From Candidatus Hydrogenedentota bacterium (GTDB lineage: Bacteria > Hydrogenedentota > Hydrogenedentia > Hydrogenedentales > SLHB01): a stretch of 64,000 nt of DNA. The stretch covers positions 50,251-114,250 of the forward strand of contig JADLHJ010000024.1 of assembly GCA_020848835.1 (NCBI GenBank), in the 5' to 3' direction. The position numbers and the translations under genes were made by a program. A model generated the notes under the pieces. That model made no database searches. It was not told where the DNA came from and saw only the letters and a program-made list of their open reading frames with translations. Shown in pieces: positions 56,286-64,000 of this stretch (the first letter of the stretch is position 1; each line of letters starts with the position of its first letter).

Positions 56286-58832
56286 CTAGAAGCGTTCATC
56301 TTCGAGGACGCGGATACCCGATATTTGGGCGATTTTGAAGACGCGGGCGCCGCCGAGACGGTGGCAGTATCCGCTGAGGGAGGGCGCGGGCCCTACGGTG
56401 TCGAGTGAGACGGGGTTGACGCGGCGCACGGAGGGTTTGGGGCTCCAGGTGGATTTGTAGCGGAGCAATATTGTGCGGCGGCGTTGGATGGCGTCCTGGA
56501 TGATCTCGCGCATGATTTGTGGGGAGTATGCGGGCAGGACGGTGTCGTCTTCCGGAGAAGTGATTTTTTCTGCTGCGACGGTTTTTACGGCGTCTTCGGT
56601 TGTGGGTTGCGGGGGGCGCTGCGATTCTACCCAGCGCACAGCCCAGTCTTCGGGGGCGCCGTCGTCGAGCACTACGCCGTTGCGATCGATTGCGAGTCCA
56701 AGTGCTTTCAAGCTTTTCTTGAAGGGCGCCAGCGCGCCGGATTTCAGGGCTACGGTGTAAAGGCCCAGGCGGCCTTCCACGTATTGTGCGAGGTCCTGCA
56801 GTTGCATGACGCTCGCGCAAATGTCTGCATCGTCGAATCGCACGAGCGTAGCATTGTGTACGCTTGGCGGGTTGGCGTCGCCGCTCCAGGTACGCAGTGC
56901 GGTGCGATAACGCGGAGCGAGCGGTTCGACGACGAGCGAGTCGAGCGCGGCGACGTGCAGGCCCCAATCGACTTCGCCGCTCAGGGCTTCTTTCCTGAGC
57001 GTTAGTACAATGTCGCCTTCGGCATTTGTTTTCACTTCGCCGATTTCTTCGAGGCGGCGCTTAACAAAGAGCGAACTCAAGGCCCATGGCGCGCGCAGGA
57101 CGAGGCCGTCATCCTGCACGAGGCATCGGTGGTCCGGCGTTGTGTAATCCACGCGTGAGGCGATGTCTTCCGGCGGTTCATTCATCAGCACAAAGTGCTC
57201 GCCGATGCGGCGTGCATTCGGGTCTTGAGCGGCCAACTTTTCCGCGTCGTCGGCGTTTATGCATTCGACGAGTTTGCTACCGGTGGTGATCATCACCGAG
57301 GCGGCTTTGCGTTCCCATGTACCTATTTGGTCGATGACATTCGCGGGCAACGTGCGGCGCGAGTGGCGCTGCAGCATTTGGATGAATTCGTCGAGCGTGA
57401 CGCCGGTCTTGAGGCCGCGGTAGACGCTGTCTTTGGTGAGCCGATACGTGCTCACTACGCCGCCGCGCACGCGTTCGCAGAAGGTGTCGAGGCGGCGGCG
57501 GACGTGCGGGGCGCATTTGTCGCAGTATGCGATGACTTCGAAGTCCGGTTGGACGACGAGGGCGTCGTTGTCTGCCGTATCGACATCCGCGGGTGCGAGG
57601 CCCGTGCCGAGCGCGAAGATGCCGATCGGTGTCAGACGGAACAGCTTGCCTTCATTATCCAACTCAACCATCCCGAGTCGTGCGAGCACGCTTTGGAAGG
57701 TCCAGGTAATTAGGCGCTTTTCGTGTGTCTGCCAGGAACGGTCGCGCCATGCGGCAGTGGGGTCATGGGTGTGCGAGGCGATGGCGCGCCAGCGCTCCTC
57801 GTTGAACAGCACATTCGGGTCGGCGCGGCGCACGAGATCGGCGAAGGCATCGACAGCGTACCACGTGCCGGGTTGTAGCGAGGCGAGCAACTTGGCGATA
57901 AGCACTTTGTGGTAGGTGCGCCGCAGCGTTCCCGGTGGCAAATGTTCGTCGATCGCGGATTCGATCTGCGGGAAGAAGAGATGCAGGTCGAACAAGTCCT
58001 CGGATTTTACGTAGGCGGTGAACATGTCGCGCACGCGGTCGGCAGCGCTTGCGCCGGCCCATTCGTCGGCGCGCGGCGTGACGGTCAGTCTGCCGTCTTT
58101 TGCATCAAGGCAGCCGGTCTGCCGGCCCATGACGATTGCGAGGGCGAGCACGTCGGGTGGTAGGCCTGCTTCCGAGGCGAGATCCTTGGCGCGGGTGGCG
58201 TCCGACTTGTGAATCTCGCCAGTTGCGGTTACGCGCGGGGTGAGGAGCTCGACGATGCGAAGGGCCTCCAATACTGCGTCCGTCGCGGGGTCGCACGTGG
58301 GTTTGAGCGGCATTGCTGCGTCGTTTGCCTGTTCTGCGGGCGCATCCTCCGGTGGTGCGTTATCCGCCCGTGGCGGTAGCGGGAAATCCAAGTGCGGCGT
58401 ACCGTTAAGGGCCTGACGCGCGAGGTCGAGCACGGACAAGCTCAGCGTACTGCCGTTTAGTTCGGCGCGCGCGAAATAATTGAAGCCAAAGGTGCCGTGC
58501 TGTTCGCGGGGCAGCGCGAGGACGAAGCCCCACATTGCGAGAGATTGCAGCACTTGGGAGATTGGCTCTGCACCGGCGAGCGCCGGCACGCCCAGCACGT
58601 CACGGGCGGCGACCTGCGGTCGGTCTGCCATCGTCGCGAGTACGCGCTTTTCGGCGGCAGGGAGTTCGGTGACCGCTTTTTTCACGTGCAGCGGATCGGT
58701 AAGGACTTTCTCTATCGCCTTGAGCCGGTTTCCGGGGTTGGAGACGGCGAGGTTCCAGCGGTCGCACATTTGGCCGAGCGAGTCGATGCTGTAGCCGCGC
58801 AGGCATTCTTTTACGCTGAAGATAGGTGTCAT
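56286..58832 (-). CDS. Helicase-associated protein with XPB/Ssl2 N-terminal-like (Helicase_C_3) and WYL-like domains
   Basis: The 848-residue protein contains no helicase ATPase motifs. Residues about 423-550 form a Helicase_C_3/XPB-Ssl2 N-terminal-type module: NDALVVQPDFEVIAYCDKC, STYRLTKDSVYRGLKTGVTL, ASVMITTGSKLVECINADDA. Residues about 775-848 resemble a WYL ligand-sensing domain: IQRRRTILLRYKSTWSPKP, RRVNPVSLDTVGPAPSLSGY. The N-terminal 400 residues look like winged helices. In related genomes such proteins sit beside DEAD/XPB helicases and may sense nucleic-acid ligands. Its ATG overlaps the stop of a small gene upstream (ATGA). Confidence 0.7.
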   Translation of the reverse strand: MTPIFSVKECLRGYSIDSLGQMCDRWNLAVSNPGNRLKAIEKVLTDPLHVKKAVTELPAAEKRVLATMADRPQVAARDVLGVPALAGAEPISQVLQSLAMWGFVLALPREQHGTFGFNYFARAELNGSTLSLSVLDLARQALNGTPHLDFPLPPRADNAPPEDAPAEQANDAAMPLKPTCDPATDAVLEALRIVELLTPRVTATGEIHKSDATRAKDLASEAGLPPDVLALAIVMGRQTGCLDAKDGRLTVTPRADEWAGASAADRVRDMFTAYVKSEDLFDLHLFFPQIESAIDEHLPPGTLRRTYHKVLIAKLLASLQPGTWYAVDAFADLVRRADPNVLFNEERWRAIASHTHDPTAAWRDRSWQTHEKRLITWTFQSVLARLGMVELDNEGKLFRLTPIGIFALGTGLAPADVDTADNDALVVQPDFEVIAYCDKCAPHVRRRLDTFCERVRGGVVSTYRLTKDSVYRGLKTGVTLDEFIQMLQRHSRRTLPANVIDQIGTWERKAASVMITTGSKLVECINADDAEKLAAQDPNARRIGEHFVLMNEPPEDIASRVDYTTPDHRCLVQDDGLVLRAPWALSSLFVKRRLEEIGEVKTNAEGDIVLTLRKEALSGEVDWGLHVAALDSLVVEPLAPRYRTALRTWSGDANPPSVHNATLVRFDDADICASVMQLQDLAQYVEGRLGLYTVALKSGALAPFKKSLKALGLAIDRNGVVLDDGAPEDWAVRWVESQRPPQPTTEDAVKTVAAEKITSPEDDTVLPAYSPQIMREIIQDAIQRRRTILLRYKSTWSPKPSVRRVNPVSLDTVGPAPSLSGYCHRLGGARVFKIAQISGIRVLEDERF

Positions 58833-59035
58833 GCGTTTACCCTTGGCAAATGTCCCAAGGCTTGGAGTCGGCGTGTAACTTCCTGAATCGCCTGCGGTTG
58901 CACGGCGATGGTGTTTTCGGAAAGGCGTTGACCGAGAAGCGGGCGCAGCGCAGCGTCGCTCTCCATTTCGGTGAGGATGAGCGGATCGGTGACTTCGATC
59001 ACCGCTATGCCGTCATGTAGCTTTCGCTGATTCAT
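58829..59035 (-). CDS. Small stand-alone Helicase_C_3-end-like protein
   Basis: The 68-residue product (MNQRKLHDGIAVIEVTDPLI) contains SDAALRPLLGQRLSENTIAV and QPQAIQEVTRRLQALGH. This resembles the final segment of the Helicase_C_3 module (LL-GERLSPTxAxVxPEDxxxLxxxLxxLG) that normally closes an XPB-type helicase-associated domain. It corresponds in layout to about residues 487-535 of its downstream partner. TGAGG lies eleven bases before the ATG. Its TGA overlaps the partner's ATG, so both are made together. Confidence 0.55.
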   Translation of the reverse strand: MNQRKLHDGIAVIEVTDPLILTEMESDAALRPLLGQRLSENTIAVQPQAIQEVTRRLQALGHLPRVNA

Positions 59036-59317
59036 GCAATATACAGCCTCAGATCGCAAAGGATGCGACTAAGCAGTATACCAAAGTAAAAGGGCAAAAC
59101 AAACATACGAGGCCACGGAAAGGGCGTTGCAGGCGATGTCAATCGGTCGAACGAGTCTTGCGGCATGACCGAATCCGCTGGTTGTTTCCTGTCTCACTTA
59201 CTTGACCATCGCGTTGCATTGCGCGCAACCATAAGCTGGTTTCACCACGTGCGAAACGACCCTTGTTTACCGCGCAAAATTGCGAATACTGCGCTTTGGA
59301 AAGTGCTAATTATTGGA

Positions 59318-59447
59318 CTTGTAGGTATTCGTCGGGGGCTCTCCTACACGATAAATCTTAGGTTGTCCTACAAGCTAAGTCATTGCAGTACATGGGAATA
59401 GTTTGTAGGACAGGACATGTTTTCCGCAACGATGCTGCTTGTAGGAG
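59318..59447. repeat. Cluster of TTGTAGGA / TCCTACAA motifs upstream of a zinc-ribbon gene
   Basis: Five copies or near copies of TTGTAGGA in both orientations occur in 130 bases: 59318-59325, 59342-59348 (inverted), 59365-59374 (inverted), 59403-59411 and 59439-59447. The two central ones form a perfect 9-bp inverted repeat GTCCTACAA...TTGTAGGAC with a 29-base spacer. The last overlaps the ribosome binding site of the next gene. The rest of the 417-base gap to the helicase genes holds nothing recognisable. Confidence 0.55.
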
Positions 59448-59452
59448 GAGCC

Positions 59453-59632
59453 ATGAACGAGCGCTGTGAGAGTTGTGGGTATCCGTTGCCGCCGGTAAGC
59501 CAGGCACCTGAGGATGAAACCATGGATAAGGTGTGGGTGTATGGGCGGTCGGACAACGGTGGGGGATCTACTTTTATTCGCGTGAGCCCACCGTGCGAAC
59601 GGTGTGGGAAGCGGACGGAGATTCCGGAGTGA
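59453..59632 (+). CDS. Zinc-ribbon microprotein
   Basis: This 59-residue protein, MNERCESCGYPLPPVSQAPE, ends in PPCERCGKRTEIPE. Two C-x2-C knuckles (ESCG at 5-8 and ERCG at about 50-53) bracket a loop of about 40 residues, typical of a small rubredoxin/zinc-ribbon fold that binds zinc. The ATG has a perfect AGGAGG four bases upstream. The upstream sequence is full of repeated TTGTAGGA motifs. Function unknown; small zinc ribbons are often regulators or RNA-binding factors. Confidence 0.65.
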   Translation: MNERCESCGYPLPPVSQAPEDETMDKVWVYGRSDNGGGSTFIRVSPPCERCGKRTEIPE

Positions 59633-59910
59633 TTCACCACGAATGTGCGAAGGACACGAAGCAGGATTAACCCGTTTCCGCTACCAGGCTTCATTGCAGA
59701 CGGCGTTATCGGCTGAAGGCTTGTCACGTATTGAGCCTGGCTCGAATTAAAGACCGAGTAAGCGCGAAACTCCAAACCTAACTCGCGGACACAGCGTTTC
59801 GAAGATGTGTAATCGCTGAACTCGGTACCGTAAGGGGGCATAAAGCACTCCCTAGAATACGAGACGAAGTCTATCGTAGATCCCGCTTGCAGGCGTTGCA
59901 TAAGACGGTT

Positions 59911-59919
59911 TGCTACAAT
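59911..59919 (+). promoter_or_regulatory. Extended -10 promoter of the glycosyltransferase gene
   Basis: TGCTACAAT is an extended -10 (TGn plus TACAAT, 5/6), 35 bases before the ATG at 59955. No clear -35 is present. The preceding 280 bases (from 59633) hold no gene I can support. Confidence 0.45.
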
Positions 59920-59954
59920 CGCGTACTTATCTTTGTTTGGCGGTGCGAGGTTGC

Positions 59955-61010
59955 ATGCGAATTGGTGTGAATATTCTCGGGCTTGAGCCTGGGTACGATG
60001 AAGAAGACGTTTATCTGCGCAACATTCTGGTGCGCATGCGGGAGATCCAACCGGATTCCCAGTTTATCCTGTTCACGGACGCGCGGAACCATAACTCGTT
60101 TTCGGGGTGGGAGCGCGTGTTCATCGGCAAGCCGCCTGACAATATGCAGGGGCCGGTGAACGTCGAGAAATCAGTGGACCGCGCGGCGAAGGCTGCGAAG
60201 GTGGATCTGGTTTTTTCGCCGTTGCAGACGGCGAGCGAGGTGACGGCGGTGCCGGTGTTGCCTTATGTGCTGGACCTTAGTTTCATTGAAGCGCCAGAGA
60301 AAACGAGCCGTTGGTCGGCGTCTTCGCTGAATAAAGAATTTCGCAAGCTTACCGCGCGGACGCAGGTGATTGTTGCCCCGTCGGACAGTATGCGGCGGCG
60401 TTTGCTCTCGGTGCTGGGTGTGGCGATGGATCGCGTGGTGGTTGCGCCGCCGGGTGCGGACCCGGGATTCGAGCAGGCAAACCCTTCGATTGCGGAAGAG
60501 CCTTATTTGGTTGTTTGCAACGATACGCGGCATCGTGAACATCTGGCGTTTGTGCTGGACGCATTTAAGAAAATCATTGATGAGCTGCCGCACAATCTTG
60601 TGATCGTTGGCAGGCCGGATCACACGGAGCCCGCCGATTGGGGTCCGCGCGTGTTGCGGGTGCACCAGTGTCCCGTGCCGCAGCGGGCGGGGTTGCTACA
60701 GCATAGCGATGCATTTATCAGCGCGTCGTTGCATGAGGGCGCTTGCATACAAATCTTGGAAGCGATGCGTGCGGGGGCGCGGATTATTGCGCCACGCGTG
60801 GGTGGTGTGCCAGAGATCGCTTCTACGCTTCCCATCTTCTATAACCACGAGAGTGTTGCGTCGCTGATTGGCGCGGTGAAGCGTGCGATGCAGGAGGAGA
60901 AGACGGAGCGTGGACGGCAGATCGCGTTTGCGCGGAGCCGTGCGCGGGAGTATACGTGGGAGAAGTGCGCGTGGTCCGTGTTGAGCGCGTTTAAGAAGGT
61001 GCATGCGTAA
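59955..61010 (+). CDS. GT-B family 1/4 glycosyltransferase
   Basis: The 351-residue protein starts MRIGVNILGLEPGYDEEDVY behind a GAGG. The C-terminal nucleotide-sugar site is visible as RAGLLQHSDAFISASLHEGA, CIQILEAMRAGARIIAPRVG and GVPEIAS, where the E-x7-E arrangement of GT4 enzymes is E..LEAM. The N-terminal half has AKAAKVDLVFSPLQTASEVT and SLNKEFRKLTARTQVIVAPS, followed by VVVAPPGADPGFEQ. It is an alpha-retaining transferase acting on an envelope glycan or lipid; donor and acceptor cannot be read. It is monocistronic. Confidence 0.88.
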   Translation: MRIGVNILGLEPGYDEEDVYLRNILVRMREIQPDSQFILFTDARNHNSFSGWERVFIGKPPDNMQGPVNVEKSVDRAAKAAKVDLVFSPLQTASEVTAVPVLPYVLDLSFIEAPEKTSRWSASSLNKEFRKLTARTQVIVAPSDSMRRRLLSVLGVAMDRVVVAPPGADPGFEQANPSIAEEPYLVVCNDTRHREHLAFVLDAFKKIIDELPHNLVIVGRPDHTEPADWGPRVLRVHQCPVPQRAGLLQHSDAFISASLHEGACIQILEAMRAGARIIAPRVGGVPEIASTLPIFYNHESVASLIGAVKRAMQEEKTERGRQIAFARSRAREYTWEKCAWSVLSAFKKVHA

Positions 61011-61054
61011 CAAACTTTCACTCGATGATTCGAGATGTGATTTAAGAACTGCCG

Positions 61055-61178
61055 GAACCCTTACAGGGTTCACTCCGAGTTGGTGTGAGCATACCCAGGG
61101 TAGGCCCACACCTCCGTCGAAGCGACTCCGGCGGGCCAATCCGCCGCGGCGGACTGCACGCTACAATCCCTTCGGGAT
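61055..61178. repeat. Cluster of short palindromes after the glycosyltransferase gene
   Basis: Several hairpins follow each other: GAACCC-ttaca-GGGTTC (61055-61071), GGTGTG...CACACC enclosing TACCCAGGGTA (61082-61112), the palindrome CCGCCGCGGCGG (61141-61152) and ATCCC-ttc-GGGAT (61166-61178). The composition resembles decayed dispersed repeats seen between genes in PVC-type genomes. It could also hold a terminator for the glycosyltransferase gene, though T tracts are lacking. Confidence 0.4.
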
Positions 61179-61220
61179 AATCGAGTGTAGTTAAAGGCTC
61201 CAAGTAATTAAGGGGATACC

Positions 61221-62408
61221 ATGTCGTACGTTGATCTTTTTCGCACGCGCATCGCGCTGCTTCAGGCATTTCTGGTCGCGAATAAATATGACGGGATTTT
61301 GATTTCGCGGATCGACAATTTTGCGATGGCAACTGGCGGCATGCGCAATTGGGTGTGGACTGCGGGGGAGCATGGCGCGAATTCGTTGTTTGTGACGAAG
61401 GGCGGCGACGCCTATTACATTGGCAACACGATCGAGCAGGGCCGCGTGATGGACGAGGAACTCGCAGGGCTTGAGTGCGGGGTGCGCAGTTTTTTGTGGT
61501 TTGACGATTCGGCTGCGAGCGTGGTGAAGAAAGAGTTCGGCGGAAAGATTGTGAGTGACGACGGATCGCTGGGCGAGAATGTGAACGGCAAGCTGACGAT
61601 GCTGCGCGCCTTGTTGACGCCGGCGGAGTTGGAGAAGTACCGCGTCCTCGGGAAGCTGGCGGCGGAATCGATGCTGGCTACGCTGGACAGCATTGAAGCG
61701 GGGATGAGCGAGGCGGATATTGCGGCGCGGCTGGTTGCGGAAGGATCGAAGCGTCGGTGTCAGGTTCCGGTGTTTTTGGTTGCCGCGGACGAGCGCATCA
61801 CGAAGTATCGTCACCCGATTCCTACGCAGGCGGCGATGCTGGATGGGCCCTTGAAGGAACGCGTGGTGCGCGGCTATGTGATGGTTGTTGGTTGTTTTTT
61901 GCGCGAAGGGTTGGTTGTTTCGATGACGCGATTCAAACGCGTGGGCGAGATTCCGCTTTTCGTGCCGGATGCGTACAACCGGATTTGTGCGGTGGATGCG
62001 GCGATGCAGGAAGCGACGCAGCCGGGCGCGACCTTGGGCGATGTGTTTGGCGTGTGTCAGCGTGCGTATAAGGAATTTGGGTTTCCAGAAAATGAGTGGC
62101 ACAACCATCATCAGGGCGGCGCGACGGGTTATGCTGGGCGCACGAGCAAGGGGAGTCCGGGCGAGAAGTTTTTGATTCTGGATGATGCGTGGCGCAAGAA
62201 AGTCTATGAGGTGTCGGGTATTGCTGCGGAGTTTGGGATGGCGTTTGCTTGGAATCCGTCAGCGGTTGGCGTGAAGAGTGAGGACACGTTCATTTTGACG
62301 GCGAATGGGAGGACGGAAATCGTTTCGGCTACGCCGACCTTGCCGCAGGTTGATTTGGCGAAGACTATGGGGCGTGCGACGGATGTGGTGAAGGCGGGGA
62401 TTGTATGA
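61221..62408 (+). CDS. M24 (creatinase/prolidase-fold) protein lacking most metal ligands
   Basis: The 395-residue protein has the two-domain creatinase/aminopeptidase P architecture: N-terminal domain (NKYDGILISRIDNFAMATGG), then the pita-bread domain from about residue 150. Of the five metal ligands of M24 peptidases (D, D, H, E, E), the first Asp (LDLG) is Val222 (MVVG), the second (SDxTR) is Ser234 and the first Glu (EPG) is Asn345 (NPS). The His (HNHHQGGATGY, about 297) and the last Glu (VKSED, 354) remain. It is therefore unlikely to be a standard metallopeptidase; creatinase itself is metal-free. AAGGGG lies six bases before the ATG. Confidence 0.75.
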   Translation: MSYVDLFRTRIALLQAFLVANKYDGILISRIDNFAMATGGMRNWVWTAGEHGANSLFVTKGGDAYYIGNTIEQGRVMDEELAGLECGVRSFLWFDDSAASVVKKEFGGKIVSDDGSLGENVNGKLTMLRALLTPAELEKYRVLGKLAAESMLATLDSIEAGMSEADIAARLVAEGSKRRCQVPVFLVAADERITKYRHPIPTQAAMLDGPLKERVVRGYVMVVGCFLREGLVVSMTRFKRVGEIPLFVPDAYNRICAVDAAMQEATQPGATLGDVFGVCQRAYKEFGFPENEWHNHHQGGATGYAGRTSKGSPGEKFLILDDAWRKKVYEVSGIAAEFGMAFAWNPSAVGVKSEDTFILTANGRTEIVSATPTLPQVDLAKTMGRATDVVKAGIV

Positions 62409-62410
62409 TC

Positions 62411-62478
62411 AAAAGGGGCACGGGCGTCTCGCCCGTGATTCCAATTTAATCACGGGCGGGACGCCCGTGCTCCTTTTT
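62411..62478. repeat. Dispersed REP-like inverted-repeat element, copy 2
   Basis: Arm one (62411-62440, beginning AAAAGGGGCACGGGC) and arm two (62449-62478, ending GCCCGTGCTCCTTTTT) are near-perfect reverse complements. Each also folds alone (CACGGGC/GCCCGTG; ACGGGCGGGACGCCCGT). It closely matches copy 1 at 27673-27761. It fills the gap between two converging genes, and both ends carry T runs, so it can act as a bidirectional terminator. Confidence 0.8.
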
Positions 62479-64000
62479 AGCGCTCGATTATCACGGGGAT
62501 TCCGCAGAGCACTGCCGTACCTGAGGGGACATCCAAACTCATTTCATCGCTTAGCAGGTTGCTGTTTACGCCGGCGTGATCTCGTGCGATTGTCATGGAT
62601 GCGCCTTCGGCGTTGTGGCCCCAGCCGTGGGGAGCGCTGACGGTGCCGGGCACGATGGTGTCGGTGATTTCAATGGGGATGCGGATTTCGCCGACGCGTG
62701 ATTTTACGCTCGCCTGCGCGCCGTTGGTGAGTTGGAGATCGCGGGCGTCGTCGGGATGCATTTGCAGGGTGCAGCGCGGTTTGCCGGAGACTAGCGTGGG
62801 CAGGTTGTGCATCCAGGAATTGTTGGAACGGACTTCGCGACGGCCTATGAGCATATAGCCGTTTGAAGTGTCGTTTAATTTTCCTTCGAGGCGTGCTACG
62901 TCGTTGACGACTACATCCGGTGCGAGTTCTATCTTGCCCGTCTTTGTGCGCAGCATTTCAGGGATGCGCGGTTTGAGTGGGCCGAGATCGATTCCATGCG
63001 GTTGTGCGGCGACGCGTTCCAACGTTAGGCCTTCTGCGTTTGCGCCGAAGCCGTCGCCGTAGGGGCCAGTGCGTAGCATGAAATCGAGCAGACGATCGGG
63101 GCCGCGGCGATCGCCCAGCGCCGTGAAAATTTCGTCTGATTCGCGTCCGTGAATGTCTGATGTGTTTTCATTCACTTCACGCTGAATCAAGGTCATCGCG
63201 ACCATATCGTCCAAGAATTTTGTGTCCACTTCGGCGCCCATGCCGCTGATGATGCCGACTAGTCGGAGAATTGTCTCCCATTCCCCGAGTTGGTCTTCTG
63301 CTTTCGGAAACATCGGTGGCGAATAGCGCGCGGTGTTGCGAATGGAGAGTTGGCTGAACGCGAGATCGTAGTGAGACACTTCGAAGGGCGATGGGCCGGG
63401 CAAGATCACGTTTGCGTGGCGCGTGGTTTCGTTGAGATAGACGTCGAGGCTGATCATGAAATCGAGGGAGTCGAGGGCCTTCGCGAGGCGCGCGCCGTTA
63501 GGTGTGCTTAACACGGGGTTGCCCGCGACGGTAATGAGCGCGCGAATTTGATCATCGCCGGGTGTTTCGATTTCTTCCGCTAGGCATGCGACGGGTAGTT
63601 CGCCGAAGATTTCGTTTGCGCCGCGCACGCGGGTTTTCCAGCGGCCCACTTTTGCGCCGCGTCCGACGCCTGGCGTGCCTTTTGAATTGCCGCCACCGAC
63701 CGCGGCCAACGGAAACATTGCGCCGCCGGGACGATCGAGGTTTCCGGTGATCACATGAATGACATCGGGCAACCAGTTTGCGATAGTGCCGAATTCTTGG
63801 GTGCAGGTACCGATGCGGGCGTAAACGGTTGCGCTGGGTGCGTTCGCGATTTCGCGCGCGATACGGCGGATGGTTTCCGCATTGATGCCGCAGCGCGAGG
63901 CTACGCGTTCGGGTGTGAACGCTTTTGCAAGGCGGCGCACTTCATCGATGCCGCTTGTGTGTTCTGCGATGGGACCGGGTTTGGCGAGGCCTTCTTCGAA
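62477..64000 (-). CDS. Molybdopterin oxidoreductase catalytic subunit (partial at window end)
   Basis: The frame stays open to the last base, so the N-terminus lies beyond the window; 507 codons are visible. The protein is a DMSO-reductase/formate-dehydrogenase-type bis-MGD enzyme. Signatures are GNLDRPGGAMFPLAAVGGGN, ALITVAGNPVLSTPNG, NETTRHANVILPGPSPFEVS and, in the C-terminal molydopterin-dinucleotide-binding domain, RREVRSNNSWMHNLPTLVSG, HPDDARDLQLTNGAQASVKS and VSAPHGWGH. The iron-sulfur and Mo-ligand region is not in view. Electron donor and substrate are unknown. Upstream genes on this strand would tell. Confidence 0.88.
   Translation of the reverse strand, partial: FEEGLAKPGPIAEHTSGIDEVRRLAKAFTPERVASRCGINAETIRRIAREIANAPSATVYARIGTCTQEFGTIANWLPDVIHVITGNLDRPGGAMFPLAAVGGGNSKGTPGVGRGAKVGRWKTRVRGANEIFGELPVACLAEEIETPGDDQIRALITVAGNPVLSTPNGARLAKALDSLDFMISLDVYLNETTRHANVILPGPSPFEVSHYDLAFSQLSIRNTARYSPPMFPKAEDQLGEWETILRLVGIISGMGAEVDTKFLDDMVAMTLIQREVNENTSDIHGRESDEIFTALGDRRGPDRLLDFMLRTGPYGDGFGANAEGLTLERVAAQPHGIDLGPLKPRIPEMLRTKTGKIELAPDVVVNDVARLEGKLNDTSNGYMLIGRREVRSNNSWMHNLPTLVSGKPRCTLQMHPDDARDLQLTNGAQASVKSRVGEIRIPIEITDTIVPGTVSAPHGWGHNAEGASMTIARDHAGVNSNLLSDEMSLDVPSGTAVLCGIPVIIER

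Noticed and set aside
59380..59901. Minus-strand 173-codon open frame
   Set aside because: It overlaps the zinc-ribbon gene, which has a perfect ribosome binding site and Cys knuckles. The frame has no recognisable domain, a composition like a shadow, and no ribosome binding site.
61191..62111. 306-codon minus-strand frame over the M24 gene
   Set aside because: Arg/His-rich antisense shadow. The plus-strand protein has a family match and a ribosome binding site.

Overview
The window reads as one contiguous stretch of chromosome from a free-living, probably uncultured Gram-negative bacterium. Pointers are lipoprotein signal peptides, periplasmic HtrA proteins, MurB and a PilT motor. A type-IV-pilin-like DUF1559 protein, a sulfatase-TPR protein, FG-GAP and ceramidase-like secreted proteins, and an XPB-type helicase-associated protein point to the Planctomycetota/PVC or Hydrogenedentota-like neighbourhood. 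That placement is inference from gene content. I saw no phage, no insertion sequence with a transposase, no CRISPR array, no rRNA and no convincing tRNA.

Layout. 1-9.7 kb: a partial secreted beta-propeller protein, then a minus-strand set: ECF sigma factor / zinc-finger anti-sigma / DUF4097-like secreted protein, then pilT, murB and a CgeB-type glycosyltransferase. 9.9-13.4 kb: DUF1559 pseudopilin, TetR regulator and PIN-PhoH ATPase, with palindromic operator candidates between them. 13.5-20.3 kb: a tight five-gene minus-strand operon made of an active HtrA lipoprotein, an HtrA homologue that has lost its catalytic serine, a TPR lipoprotein and two tandem ABC-2-type permeases with internal duplication, without an ATPase gene. 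20.5-26 kb: a four-helix membrane protein, an SRPBCC-ArsR pair with a clear operator, a polytopic membrane protein and an FG-GAP secreted protein. 26.1-26.3 kb: a well-supported candidate structured RNA with its own promoter and terminator. 26.4-34.3 kb: PspC-domain protein, Cse60-like small protein, a beta-lactamase/NamZ fusion operon with a thioesterase and an acyl-CoA dehydrogenase, and a sulfatase-fold TPR protein.

34.4-45.3 kb: groEL under a CIRCE element, divergent from an unrecognised membrane protein with a JAMM-like metal motif; then an MBL hydrolase, a small membrane protein, a Ser/Thr kinase, two methyl-accepting chemotaxis proteins (one with a c-type heme motif) and a STAS protein. 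45.4-56.1 kb: housekeeping genes (pdxJ, greA, carB, rsmI) mixed with TPR, lipoprotein, RDD, a degenerate sensor kinase and a ceramidase-like protein. 56.3-64 kb: a helicase-associated/WYL protein with a small coupled partner, a zinc-ribbon microprotein behind a cluster of repeated motifs, a glycosyltransferase, an M24-fold protein lacking most metal ligands, and a partial molybdopterin oxidoreductase.

A recurring theme is enzyme folds with lost or altered catalytic residues: pseudo-HtrA, pseudo-M24, a histidine-kinase domain without its histidine, and a sulfatase with Thr at the nucleophile position. The most promising candidates for new biology are the HtrA/pseudo-HtrA/permease operon, the structured RNA near 26.2 kb and the JAMM-like protein next to groEL.
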